From Liolophura sinensis (lineage: Eukaryota > Mollusca > Polyplacophora > Chitonida > Chitonidae), in the NCBI RefSeq assembly GCF_032854445.1, contig NC_088298.1, positions 18,931,976 to 18,995,975 of the forward strand: 64,000 nt of DNA, read 5' to 3'. The position numbers were made by a program, and so were the translations under genes. Below, in pieces: positions 14,250-27,800 of the stretch. The stretch's first letter is position 1. Every line of letters starts with the position of its first letter. The notes under the pieces are model-generated. The model searched no databases. It was given only the letters and a program-made list of their open reading frames with translations, and was not told where the DNA came from.

Positions 14250-14487
14250 TTTGGCGCTCAGCAGCGAGAGATTAGAGCAAGGAAGCATGACTGGTTAGCT
14301 AGTTTTCATTATGATGAGACTGGGCGGGCTGTCATGTCAGGTGTCTTCGGCATGATACATCCGTAGTGGCATATCACTTTGGCGGCATGGACTCGCCCTA
14401 CCATAGGAAGACGCTGTATGTTTACACACTCAGAATAATTCTTTGTTGTCATATGACTGAAAAATTGTTAAATATGGCTTTAAACAC
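14250..14487 (+). mobile_element. SINE family C copy inside the 13.8-14.6 kb repeat region
   Basis: 'gagattagagcaaggaagca', 'gagactgggcgggctgtcat' and tail 'tgactgaaaaattgttaaat' show a family C insert splitting the 20-bp repeat region. Confidence 0.8.
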
Positions 14488-14811
14488 ATATTGCATCCCA
14501 TATTGTCCCCTTATTGCACCCTGTGCTGCACTCTGTATTGCAAAGTGTATTGCATCCCAAATTGACCCTGTTTAGCACTTCATACTGCACCCCATATTGT
14601 CCCCTTATTGCGCTCTGTATTGTACCCAATTCTGGTGCATTTTCCCCACCTACATGTACATGTGTATAAGTATAAGTGCACCTAAGCATAAAATTCTGAA
14701 TAAATATTTTCTCACATGCATGGAACTGTACTTTTTTACAACTTGAAGATTTCAGATAATTTAGCCAGGAGAATATATGACAATTACAGGGTTGTCCCTT
14801 CTTTGCAAGAT

Positions 14812-15005
14812 GGGTATTTATTTATTTGTTGGTGTTTTATGATGTATTCAAGAATGTTTCACTTATACAACAGCAGCCAGCATTATGGTGGGAGGAAACC
14901 GTGCAGAGCCTGGGGGAAACCCATGACCCATCTGCATGTTGCTGGCAGACCTTCACATGTATGGCCGGAGAGGAAGCCAGCATGAGCTGAACTTGAACTC
15001 ACAAC
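14812..15005 (-). mobile_element. SINE family A copy
   Basis: Tail, body and 'cagcatgagctgaacttgaa' up to the B-box region; the head end is lost. Confidence 0.85.
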
Positions 15006-16034
15006 ATCCTCTGCAAGATGTGTAATATTTCAGTCAATATTTTATAACAATGCCTTCCAAAATACATGAATGAACTACACATGTATTTTTTGTCAGTCCT
15101 TCCCTCAATCCATCTATCCTGGTACCACAGTAAAGGCAATATTTTTAAATGCATAGAAGTAACCTTTTACATGTAGCTGGCATTTATAAAGCTTGTTTAT
15201 GTGATCTGACCATCATGTATTTTAGGGGATGTCTTTCATAAAGCAAACTCAGCTTAGAGGCTGCTCACAAGATTCTGTAATTATGATTACCAAGGCAGCC
15301 ATTGTTTTATATGACCTTGACCTTGTGCTTTTGACCTTGAGCGACCTTTGCACGCTGTCAGGGGTAGTCAATGTTTGTTGGTTTATAAAATTCTTGGCAT
15401 TCTATGACACCATACATTCCACAGGGATGTAAAATGTGACTTTTATAACTCGGTTAAATCTGTCACACCCATGTGTCTTCTTATATGTTATTGTGATACG
15501 GCAAATCGCTGAGGAGAAGTTTGAATACAAGACGAAGAGAACATAAGGGTGGAGGGCTTCTTTGGAACTTGATGGGGACAATGGAAAAAGAAATTTTCTT
15601 CTTTAACACTTCGTTTGTATTTGGTCTCATATGACAGGCAAAACAGCAACATGTTTCAGTGTAATGCGGTCAGTTATGTTAGTATGATTTGGTGGCAGAC
15701 AGCAATTCCACAGCAAGCAAAAAAGTCTGATGGCTGAATTGCCACATTAACAACAGCTTTGTGTCTGTGACAGATGTGCATTAGTGATTCGTAAAAATGG
15801 TGAACCGTACATGTATATGATAGCCTTGAAAATCAGAATAAAACATTTGTGTGAAAAACCTTTGTCTCTCAATCACCAGCACACACAAGATGCAGGTTCA
15901 AACCTGGCTTTGGACAGAGAATTTTGTAGATTATCCAGCTTTCACTGCTTGCAAAGCCATGGTGATCCATGAGGCTTGTATGGTCTTTTTTGCTGTCTGA
16001 TTTTTATTGAAGACCATACGTCTGTATGTCACAC
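15006..16034. other. Upstream flank of SESTD1 with clustered TGACCTTGA sites
   Basis: No coding signal. At 15312-15340 there are TGACCTTGA, an overlapping TGACCTTG, and another TGACCTTGA, the inverse of the monomeric nuclear-receptor element TCAAGGTCA. Intron 1 (16815-16860) has further CTCAAGGT and AAAGGTCA sites. This could be a regulatory element, or simple-sequence decay. Confidence 0.3.
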
Positions 16035-16368
16035 GCTTCGGGAGTGGTAGATCTAGGGTCAGTCCTGGGTGGAGTTACACCTAAGACTTTAAAAGAGAAA
16101 GTTGCAGCTTCCTTGCTCGGTGTTCAGCATGGAGGGAATAGTGCAACTACTGGTTGACCCGTATCGGCATAATGGCTGGGGAGGGGCGCCTTACTTGCAT
16201 TTGGTAAGGCGTCTCAGTGAAGCAGCACTAGATAAAAGAGTGGTGGAAATCCATCCTGCAACAAGGAGGCACATTACATGCATTCTAAGGATTCCTTCAC
16301 CGTGATATGACAGAAAAATTGTTAAGTACGACATTAAACCCCAAGCACTCACTCACTCACTCACTGTA
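16035..16368 (+). mobile_element. SINE family B copy
   Basis: Head region 'gggagtggtagatctagggt', body 'ggagggaatagtgcaactac' and '(t)gacccgtatcggcataatg', and tail 'gacattaaaccccaagcact' plus (cact)n. It lies 325 bp upstream of the SESTD1 start codon. Confidence 0.85.
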
Positions 16369-16377
16369 TGTCACATG

Positions 16378-16490
16378 TGGGAAAGTTGAAAGTTTTCAGC
16401 AGTAACTTGCCAAAGATTGGTCACTCTGGTTTCTGACTGCCATCATATGTTGGAAAATTCTTGAGTACAGCGCTATAAACAAAACTAAAT
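16378..16490 (+). mobile_element. SINE-like family D fragment
   Basis: 'taacttgccaaagattggtc', 'actctggtttctgactgcca' and a family-A-like tail 'ttcttgagtacagcgctata', just upstream of SESTD1. Confidence 0.5.
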
Positions 16491-16693
16491 GCATAATATT
16501 CAAGAATTTACATCAGTGGCTTATTTCTAGTCTAATTTTGGTTTCTTTGTATTTTGGGAACGCCCTTTTGATACCATTGTAGGAAATCATTTAAAACCCT
16601 GCGGGTGAACAATATGTATTTGTTCCTTTTGAAATGTTTATCATGAACATAAATCACAGGTGTGTTTTCTTCTCATAATTCAGGTAGAATGCC

Positions 16694-16814
16694 ATGGCGA
16701 CCCCACGCCCAGGTGGGTTCCCCTCCCCATCACTGTCTGCTCGCAGTGAACGTCGGTCTTGGGGTGCCCCACGTAACCGTGCCAGTAACAGTAGCTCAAT
16801 ACCACCCCCAGAAG
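16694..16814 (+). CDS. SESTD1: SESTD1 exon 1 (start codon)
   Basis: ATG at 16694 opens a Ser/Arg/Pro-rich leader (MATPRPGGFPSPS...) of 40 codons. It ends in phase 1 at a GT-AAGC donor at 16815. The AG at 16682-16683 behind a pyrimidine-rich stretch suggests that a 5' UTR intron ends just upstream, so the promoter may lie further 5'. The leader is not expected to be conserved. Confidence 0.75.
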
Positions 16815-19800
16815 GTAAGCTCAAGGTTATATTAAAGGTCATGCTCAAGGTCGAATGTAAAAGGTAAACTTTATTGTGAATGAAATTGCAGAAAAATGAA
16901 GTGTTATGAATAATTTGGAAAAAATTTACTATTACTATTTTATAAATTATGGCTGTTGATGTGTACAATACCACTTTAGTGAATATAACAGATGAAAAAG
17001 TTCTATATGTTAAATTTCAAAACATTTGGGTTGCGTCTATGAACATACGGATGTATAATGCAGTTGAGTGATTTCTGCATAAAGCTGAATTAAGTAATTA
17101 TGGGTAAATGCATCAAGTTTTAAGGACACTGCTTTTTGAATAATTGTCCTTTTTATTGGCTTGGCTTTAGTCTTACATACATGGTTGACATTTGTCTTTG
17201 GAAACAATTCTGTTCTGGTAATGGTAAGTAAAGAGGTATCTGCAATGTTGATTTTTGTCCAGCAGGCCGAGGTATAGAAGCGTTGGCCATACAGGAATTC
17301 CTAGCCAGGGGTCATGTCTGTCTTACTGGTAAGTTCTGATTTTTGACCTCCATGAAATCCAGATCCACTGAATTTTAATAGTAAAGAGATCTCTCATACT
17401 TTGTTGGCTCATCAAGAATCCCCTGTCTAAAGTGTTTTGGGGGCCTTTGTGCCCTAGTGGTTGGGATGTTAGCACAGCACAATTACCCAGGAGACTCTCA
17501 CCAATGCGATCACTGTGAGTTCAAGTCCAGCTTTTGATGGTCATGGGTTTCCCTGGGCTGTGCACGCTTTCCCTCACAATAATGCTGGCCAATGCTGTAT
17601 TAAAATGAAAATTCCTGGGTACGGCATGAAAACTCCAAATAAATAAATAAAATAAATCTAAACTGTTCCGAATAAAAAGTTCAACCCATTAGTTCCAGAG
17701 GATAACTAATGTAATAAATTTACTGAAATATCTAGAAATCTGAAATTTTCCTTTGATGAGAACTCATCATCTGTACACGTAAACATTAAAATGCTCTTTG
17801 TTTTGTTAAAACACAAGTTTAATTTTGAAAAAAAACCCCTCTTGTTGGTGTTGGTGTTTCTTAATTACAACTACAAATGTCCACTTCAGAGGGATCAGTG
17901 TGAATACAGAAACCCTGACAGCCTCTGCTGTTTGTTTTCATCACTAAATATCCCCTCGTTGTTTTCTTTGCATTAATTTGCCTCATTCCAAACAAAGAGT
18001 AGATGATAATAGTGACTTGAACCTAACCTCTGGTTTGATTGACAGGTGGACGTGACCATCAGGGCGGTCCTGTGCTGACGTTTCCGAGTCAGACACAGAT
18101 TGTAGAGGTGAAGGCCCAGGAGCTGAGTGCATGTTTACGGTATCTGGCACAGATTCCAAGGTACAGTTTTCAAGTTCATGACAATTCTCTCCTGACCTAA
18201 GGGGAAATCTGTGGAAAACCGTTCGGTAAACCATTCTTTGAAACTGGAAAGCTTGAAAGATTTTTGGTGGTTGTTTCTTCAGATATGTACATCCCCATTC
18301 TTGATTTCTCATGACATTTGCCTCATATCTCCTCACCTGTAAATAGCTTCCTCTGGCTGCTAGCAGTCAGATTTTTTCAGGACACATTCACATTTCTTCA
18401 GTATATTTGCCTGATTTCTCCAGCACACTGCCTGATTTCACTGGCACACTGCATCATTTCACTAGCACACTGCCTGGTTTCCACAGCATACTGCCTGATT
18501 TCACTGGCAAACTGCTTCATTTCACCAGCACACTGCCTGATTTCTCCAGCATACTGCCTGATTTCACTGGCACACTGCTTCATTTCACCTGCACAGTGCC
18601 TGATTTCTTCAGCATACTGCCTGATTTCACTGGCACACTGCCTCATTTCACCTGCACACTGCCTGATTTCCCCAATTTCCCAGGCACACTACCTGATTTC
18701 TCTTGCACACTGCCTTATTTGCCCTGCACAATGTCTGACTTGCCCCACACATTGCCTGACTTGCTCAACAGACTGCCTGTTTTTCCCAGCACACTACCTG
18801 ATTTCTCATGTACACACTGCCTGATTTCTCTTGCACATTGGCTGACTTGCCCAACACACTGCCTGTTTTTCCCAACACACCACCTGATTTCTCCTGTACA
18901 CTGCCTGATTTCTCTAACACACTGCCTGATTTCTCTAGCGCACTGCCTGATTTGCCCAACACACAGCCTGACTTGCTCAACAGAGTGCCTGCTTTCTCCA
19001 GCACACCTTTTGACCTGCCCAACACATTGTCTGTTTCCCCAACACACTGCCTGATTTCTCCAGCACACTGCCTGATTTGCTCAGCACACTGCCTGATTTT
19101 CCCCAGCACATTGCCTGATTTCCCCAACATGCTTGATTCCTCCTGTACACTGCCTGATTTCTTCAGCACACTGCTTGATTCCTCCTGTACACTGCCTGAT
19201 TTCTCCAGCACACTGCTTGATTCCTCCTGTACACTGCCTGATTTCTTCAGCACACTGCTTGATTCCTCCTGTACACTGCCTAATTTCTCCAGCACACTGC
19301 TTGATTCCTCCTGTACACTGCCTGATTTCTTCAGCACACTGCTTGATTCCTTCTGTACACTGCCTGATTTCTTCAGCACACTGCTTGATTCCTTCTGTAT
19401 ACTGGCTGATTTCTTCAGCACACTGCTTGATTCCTTCTGTACACTGCCTGATTTCTTCAGCACACTGCTTGATTCCTCCTGTACACTGCCTGATTTCTTC
19501 AGCACACTGCTTGATTTCTCCTGTACACTGCCTGATTTCTTCAGCACACTGCTTGATTCCTCCTGTACACTGCCTGATTTCTTCAGCACACTGCTTGATT
19601 CCTTCTGTACACTGCCTGATTTCTTCAGCACACTGCTTGATTCCTTCTGTACACTGCCTGATTTCTTCAGCACACTGCTTGATTCCTTCTGTACACTGCC
19701 TGATTTCTTCAGCACACTGCTTGATTCCTTCTGTACACTGCCTGATTTCTTCAGCACACTGCTTGATTCCTCCTGTGCACTGCCTGATTTATCTGGCACA

Positions 19801-21780
19801 CTGCTTGATTCCTTCTGTACACTGCCTGATTTATCTGGCACACTGCTTGATTCCTTCTGTACACTGCCTGATTTCTTCAGCACACTGCTTGATTCCTTCT
19901 GTACACTGCCTGATTTCTTCAGCACACTGCCTGATTTCCCCAGCATACTTCCTGATTTCATACAGCATTTTGCCTGATTTCACCACCATGCTGCCTGATT
20001 TCCCCAGCATATTGCCTGATTTTGCCTGTATGTTTCCATAGTTTCTGAGGTCTGACCATACTCTTCATGCACAATACTAAATTCTGCTAATGTTACTCTT
20101 ATGACCTCTTCACATCTTGCAGTTTTTTTCTCCACTCCTATAACAAACCACAGTTGAATTAGAGAAACACTTGTCATTGCAGTGATTGTCCTGAAAACAA
20201 AATAAAATTTGTGTTTTTAGGGTTTACAAGAGAGAACAGAAAAAAACATATTTTAATACAGTAATTTATTAAACATTGATTAAAACGTAAAATGATTGGG
20301 GACATTGCTTTAGAGTTTGTGGAAAGTAAGTATGGTTTATGAAAGGACCTGGATGAATAAAGTATTTTCTGTTGTATTTTTTTATAAACAAATGGTTTAA
20401 TCTATTTCAGTCGTGAGTCCAGACAACAAGGGTTTTCCGCGGTTGTTGACAACAGGAATGGCTGCTGGTCTAACCTGAGCATAGTCCTGGCTGCCCTGCA
20501 GGTGAGTACCCATTCACTATTATTGGTACGAGATTTGCCCTTCCATTACCAACCCTGATCATAAGTAAATTACTTATATGTATCATACATACATATACAT
20601 ACTGTGTATACATCTGCTCAGTGTCCTCCCATGGTCCTCTCTGGCTGTAAATGGGAAGGTCTGTCAGCAACCTGCAGATGGTCGTGGATTTCCCCCGGGC
20701 TCTGCCTGGTTTCCTCCCACCATAATGCTGATTGTCGTCGTATAAGTGAAATATTCTTCAGTACGGCGTAAAAAACCAGCCAAATAAATCCTCCACGGTA
20801 ATGCTGGCTGCCATCGTATAAATGAAATATTCTTGAGTATGGTGTAAAACGACAAGTCAAAATAAATAAAGATATATGCATATTTTTTTTTCTACCTTTC
20901 CAACACTCAGAACTTTATGTTTAAAATTTGCTAAATTATACAAGTCATTGCTGAAATGAAATGTGCGAAATAAAAAATGGGTGCCTCTGAATTACTGTTT
21001 TGTCTAATCATGAGCGCAGAATGCTTTTTTGTGAGTTTATCTTGAAATTCCGGACATCAAAGAAGAAGACAGAAGTAATTTTGATAAATTTGGCTATAGA
21101 TCATCAAATTACAACTGTTTACATATAACCTCTTTACTTTATAATGACTTCCCAATTTTTTTTTTCACATACCAATCTCCAGAAGTCAGTGTTTGATATC
21201 TGCTGGACTAATAATTTTGTATCTGTTTGAATTTCCAGCAGTCCATTAGCACCAGTTTAAAGCAGCTCTTAGTCATCAGTTCAGGGTCGTCCTCAGAAAG
21301 ACGACTTCATGCAAATTTTAAACGAGAAAGAACAAACCTGGACTTTGAGGTAAGCACAGACGCTATTACTCATCTGTCACATCTGAAAATGATAGTTTAA
21401 AGCCTATTACCACTGTAAGGTATTTATATTTTGTAATTCATGATTAATACATGTTGTAGATCATTTCATTTTAATTTACAAGATCTGTTTTTCAAGGAAT
21501 AACTATGGCTAAATGATAATATAATGATTTTGGTCGAGGGTCAAGGGGGGGGGGGTGCGGGATTGGGGATGGGACAGCGACATCTGTTCTACGTTGATTT
21601 ACACTGGCTGCCATCGTATAAGTGAAATATTCTTGAGTATGGCGTAAAACACCAATCAAATAAATGAATGAATTACACACCCAGGTGAGGTAATTCAAGT
21701 AAATACTGATCAGGGGAGACAATTCTTGAACCAGCCAGTTATGTGTGTATATGTCTGGTTTTCTTATACCTATATGTAAG

Positions 21781-21834
<54 letters not shown>

Positions 21835-24800
21835 TGTGTGGGTGTGTGTGTAGAATATTGATTGAGTGAAGAAATTTGTAAAAAGTGAGCAAAAATATAT
21901 GTAGCCATGTTTCATCAAATTAACTGTGAGACAATGTGTATATGATAATGTAAGTTGACAACTTGTATTTTATTTTCAGCCCCATTTCATCCCCATTAAT
22001 CAGCTGTACTCCTATGTAGACAGTCAACAGCTGACACCAGATTTTGGTGGAAGCTTGGCCTTTAATCTGGAAAGTTGGCTGCAGAATAGACTGGTGAGAA
22101 ATATAAATTGAGTAAAACTTTAGAATACTTGGCTTCTTTTAGAGGCATTTAGCAGCTTCTTTAATAAAGTATTCTATAGAGTAACAGAGACATTTGTTAT
22201 GGATAACAACTCCTTGATTTATTGTGTTGGTGACGTTTGGATGTAGGTTCTTACATCGTTGTCAAACCATATGAACATACGGAGATACAAGTGTAACAAC
22301 AGGCAACAGTGTAACAATAGATAATGGCTTCAGGAATTAAGGCGATCACTGTCAAATCTGATGAGGTCATTGTAGGCAATCAGTAGGTGGTACCCGCCGT
22401 CTCTGTTAAGTTGTGGATTGTGTCGTCCGATCATAATGGTTTTCAGCAGTTTCCTAGTAGCCTGACTACTAGGAAGTCTGACTGGTTGCTCTGTAGGGTA
22501 TGAGCTGTGTTCCAATGGAGTTGGTGTTCAGGATGGGCTCTGATGTGGTCACTGAGGGCTGATTTTTACCAACACCAAATAAATCCAGGAGTTGTTATCC
22601 ATGAGAAATGCCTCTGTTAATCTATACAATACTTTATTAAAGAAGCTATTCTGGAGATTTTTTGTCCAAAATTCCTTATTTGCAAATTAAATTTTCTGTA
22701 TTTATCAAAAATAGCTCAGATTATTTCCTTTCAGTTTAAAATATCCGACTCATACCTGTACTACCTTTAGTGTTAAAGTTTAAAGTTTGAAAAAGTTAAA
22801 GTGGAACCTGCTTTATAAATTTGAATAACTTTAATTATTATTTAGAACAGTAACACATGCACGGACAAATCTGTTACTTTGTGCAGAAGTAATTATTTGA
22901 TGTATTATAAAATAGTACCAAAAGTTTGATTGGAGTTGCACTAATAGATTTTTTGCAAAAGTTTTCCACCTCAGCCTTTGTAGATTTTAATGTATGTGTC
23001 TAATCATAGCAATACTTTGTTGTCTGTTTTATAATAAAACTGTTGTATAATTTTCATAACTTTCTAAGAATAAGTAGATTGTAATGGTGGTTTTATTTCT
23101 TTAAAATTTTTCCCAGGCACTTGAGGCATTTTTGAGGGATGTCCATCAATCTTCACAGCAGCTTGATAATGCTGAATCTCAGATTGTACGATCATTACAA
23201 CTTGACGAGAAAGCGAGCCCACGGGAGATCTTACGGCGTCACCAGTATCTCCAGGATTCCATCATGAACACGCCCACAAAGATTCTACGTCAAGGTAAGG
23301 CCCTGGGCTGCCAGACTTCTGTCATCGGTTAAACACCAAGAGTTTTAATTTGTTAGAGACATTTAACGTAGAAAATACTTGGTGATGATTTCATTAGATT
23401 TTTGTTGGTTATTTTAAGCGTGCGGCATATGTGTGCTCCATATCTGAAGTTAAATGCACAAGTCTGTACAATCCGTTATTTGTTTGAAATGTCATCGCTA
23501 AATTGTCTCCCTTTGATTTTCGAATGTTGCATTTCACCATGATCATGCATGTGTTCAAGCATACACATGTAGGTTATATTTAAAAGCACTTTGTTTTCCT
23601 CCATCTAAGCTTACCAAGCCGCTTTCTCCTGGGCGCGTATATTTTTTTGACTCTAAGTTCATTTTTTCCACCAGGCCGAGATGTCCTTAACCAGTTACAG
23701 CGTGAAGGCACGTCTGGTTTCCATAACGATGCCAGCACCCTGGACAACTTGGAATCACAGCGCCAGGTGAAGCGAATGATTCAATACCTTGAAGTAAAAG
23801 TGGACAAAGTCCAGGAGTTTCTGGATGATCAAGATCAGGCCCTCAGCCACAATGTGCAGTTCTCTGAGCTGGAAAGTGGCTTCAAAAAGGTAAGATGAAG
23901 GATTGATGGCTGCTATAAGGAGAAAAGTATAGCTCGGAATGAGCTGAAGGTGGTTCGTTTAGTTCAAGGCACTACGGTCTCCAATGAAACAGACCGTCAT
24001 CATATAAATGATAAATTATTAAGTAATGGGCTGAAACAATCAATCAGTCAATCCTAGCCACCTGTTCTAGGGACGAACTCATTGCCTATTAGCTGAGAGC
24101 AGGGATAGGTACATTGAACACAAATGTCTTAATTTCCATATTTTGATTTAGGTAAAAACTTGCTTGATATATTTACATTTTACAAAGTAGGCCAGTACAT
24201 TGAATAGGCCTGTACATTGAAGTAGGCCTGTACATTGAAGTAGGCCAGTACATTGAAGTAGGCCAGTACATTGAAGTAGGCCTGTACATTGAACATCACT
24301 TATAGGACGATGGCCTGTATTATGGTTGGAGGAAACTGGGCAGAGTCTGTGAGGAAACCACGATTATCCACATTTTGCTGGTGGACCTTCCCATGTATGG
24401 CTGGAGAAGTGTTCAGTACAAGGTTCCGACTCAGTGGCCTGCTCAGTGTCTCTACACGTCACAGGCTTGGATGTCCCTTCTGGTGTTTTCAGCACGGTGT
24501 TCCCTTGGGGGAGGACTGAGCATGTATATGTGTGCATGTCGCGAACTGCTGTGAGAGGACTTTGCCATGATACATGCATGGCAGAAATAATGCTCAAAGC
24601 TACGTTTATCAGGATAGATAAACATCCTTCTGATAGATACTCACCTACCCTTGTGGTTTTAACATACACAGGTGGTCAACTGGGTGTTGGGTCCTGGAGA
24701 GAAGTTGCTGGCATCACAGGTGGACATTGGAGAGTCATGTGAGGCTGCAGAGGAATTGAGACGGAGACATGAGGAGATAGAGCTCAAGTGCACGGTGAGC

Positions 24801-27800
24801 AACATTAAAACCGTACTGTTAGGGATATGGTATTTATTTATTTATTTATTGATTGGTGTTTTACGCCGTACTCAAGAATATTTCACTTATACGATGGCGG
24901 CCAGCATTATGGTGGGTGGAAACCGGGCAGAGACCAAGGGAAACCCACGATCATTCGCAGCTTGCTGGCAGACCTTCCCACTTACGGCCAGAGAGGAAGC
25001 CAGCATGAGCTGGACTTGAACTCACAGCAACTGCATTGGTGAGAGGCTCCTGGGTCATTACGCTGCGCTAGCGCGCTAACCGACTGAGCCACAGAGGCAG
25101 CTGTTAGGGTTGTTATATAGGCTAACCTGTAGCCTGCCACCCAGTAGCCTGCCAGTAGTGTGCCTGCAGTGTATTTGTGGTGTGCTGATGGAATGGGTGA
25201 AAGAATATTCAGTATGTCCCCAAACTACATTAGGTGAAAGATAATTGGAATAGAAGAATAATGCACAATGCAATAATAACCCATTGTCTTCTGCTGTGAT
25301 GCTGCAGTGCATGTGTACTGCTTTTATGTAAATCTTTCATAACCACTCATATACCCGGTACCTTAGGGTGTGACCTGCCACAAGGGAGAACAAAGGGACA
25401 CCTGTGGTAAATGTTGGAAAGAGTATCACAAGTTTCCCATTAAATTTAAAAGAAAGAAAAAATTTTATTAAAGTTGAGTCTTAAGAAAAAACATTAATCA
25501 GTCCTTGGAGGAGTGGGTAGAGCAGTGGTTAAGTGGGACTTGATTTGATATTAAGACCACTAGTAATTGATCAGTGATTTCTAATGAATATTCATGTGGA
25601 TTTTAAAACAGAACTTTTTTCAAACTCACATACCTATTCTCTAAAAAACAACAATACTTTCACTTAGTACTTTTAATTTCACCATCAGGGTCAGGAGAAA
25701 CTAAGAATAAATTAAAAGTGGCCTATAACAGTGCAATTTTTGGTATTGTCTGCTTTTGAAAAATATTATTTATACCACAAAAATTATTCACTCTGTAATT
25801 CTACCTTACAAATACAAATTGTTGTCCATTAAAAAGTATACACTTATAGGGTGTACAAGTGCCAGTGTAAAGATTAACTGTCATCAGATGCTTTTGTAAT
25901 TTTCTTTGTGATTTGTGAAACCTTGCTGGATGTGTTTTGTTTCAGAACACATATGGGGAGTACGCAGAATTTCGTCACGTTGCTGAAGAGATGATCAAGC
26001 AAGATCACCTGTCTAAGGAGGACATCATATCTCAGAGGGACTACATGGACACAGTTTGTCGCAGCTTTGCTACGCGGCTGGAGAGGAGAAGGACTCTACT
26101 GATCAATTCCGTCCGCTTCCATCGTCTTGCTGAACAGGTAACTGTCTATCCCCAGGGGTACTTGGGGTTGCCAGAGTTTTCCTGAAATGGTTTTAGCACT
26201 TTGGACCGGCCCTGATAGCACAGTTGGTAGAGCGTCCACTTCGGTCAATCCTGGGTCGAGTCACACCAAAGACCTTAAAAGAGGAAGTTGTAACTTTTGC
26301 TTGGCATTTAGCATGAAGAGGATAGTGCAACGACTGGTTGACCCATATCAGTATAATGCTCGGGCGGTGCGGCTTGCTTTCCTTCGGTAAGGCGTCTGAG
26401 TGAAGCAGCACTAGATAAAAGGGCGGTGGAAATCCGTCCTGCAACAAGGAGGCACATTACATGTATTCTAAGGATTCCTTTGTTGTGATATGACTGAAAA
26501 ATTGTTAAGTACAATGTTAAACCCCAAGCACTCACTCACCCATTTCATCACTTTGTTGACTCACAGCAATCTACTGGGGTCAGCTGTTTTCACTGCGGCT
26601 TTAAGTCAGGAGGTTTTTTTAGTTTTGTGGAAAAGATGGTCGGTTTTTCTGGGTCACTCTGGTTTCTATAATCACTGTAATATACATGTAAGTTCTAGAT
26701 GTCACCAATAATTTAACACCTCGCTCTGACCAGGGAAATTGTGGTGTAGTACTGGAAGCCTGCTCAAATTGGGTTAGTGTTGAACTAATGACAAAAATGA
26801 GGAATTTTCACCTGGCCTCGGTCTTGTTTTTTGCTGTTTTAATACTATTTCACCTACATTTTGTCTACTGTTTGTTGAATTATGTTTGTCAAGTGAACAC
26901 TTTGAATAATTGCAAAATTAAAAGGGTTTTTCATATTTTTTAATATTTTTTTTCTTTCTTTTTTTGCCCACCTGGTGAATAGTTTTTTTTTGTTATATGG
27001 TACATGTATGTTATTATTCCATTTTATGTTTTGTGATGCTCACTGGCTTTGATTTTGTTTGCTTTATATTTGGGGTGAAATGTTCTCACTAAATTATAAC
27101 CTTTTATTAATATGTTAAATGCATCGATAATGTATTGAGAAAATGTTAACGCGCTCCTTCATGTATGCTATCATGACTTGCAGTTTTCTGAGAAGCTAGA
27201 TGACCTCTTAGAGCTCTTGTGTACAGACGTTGACATTGATGATGTTGATACAGCCGAAGAAGCCATCAAAACTCTACAGGAAAAATGTGACTCTGTCGGT
27301 AAGGTTTTTTTTAAAATCATCACAAATGTGGGAGGTGATTTGAATTACACATAACCTCAAAGCATTGTGAAGCTTTAAATAATTTGTTCCTTATTCTTGA
27401 AATGGACCTAACATTTGCCGTGGCTGTAAATCAGGAAATTTACAGCTATCTGATGAAGGGCGGTGGTTTGTGTCCCACCCTTTAATCAGGGAAACATGAA
27501 ATATTCTTGAGCAGGGCACTTGTCGCCACAATATGGCTGAAGTATTCTGAAGTGGAATTAATGCATAGCCATTCATTTAGAAAGGCATTAAAAACAGCAA
27601 CCGAATCAATAAATAAATGAAAAGAACATGATAAATCACTTTTGATTTGACATGGCATACTCTAAAACTGTGGCATTATTTTAAAAAAAAAATATTTGGT
27701 CTAGCATGGCACAATGACGTAGGAACCTCTCACCAATGCATTCACTGGAGTTCAAGTCCAGCTCATCCTGGCTTCTTCTATGGCCGTACATGGGAAGGTC

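Noticed and set aside
18407-20041. Long ORFs on both strands (up to about 390 codons) as a repetitive secreted or structural protein gene
   Set aside because: They coincide exactly with an intronic minisatellite whose period is a multiple of three, are open on both strands, and lie between two confirmed SESTD1 exons.
25040-25100. tRNA gene
   Set aside because: The A and B boxes belong to the head of SINE family A; the cloverleaf is not complete and the tail is a SINE tail.
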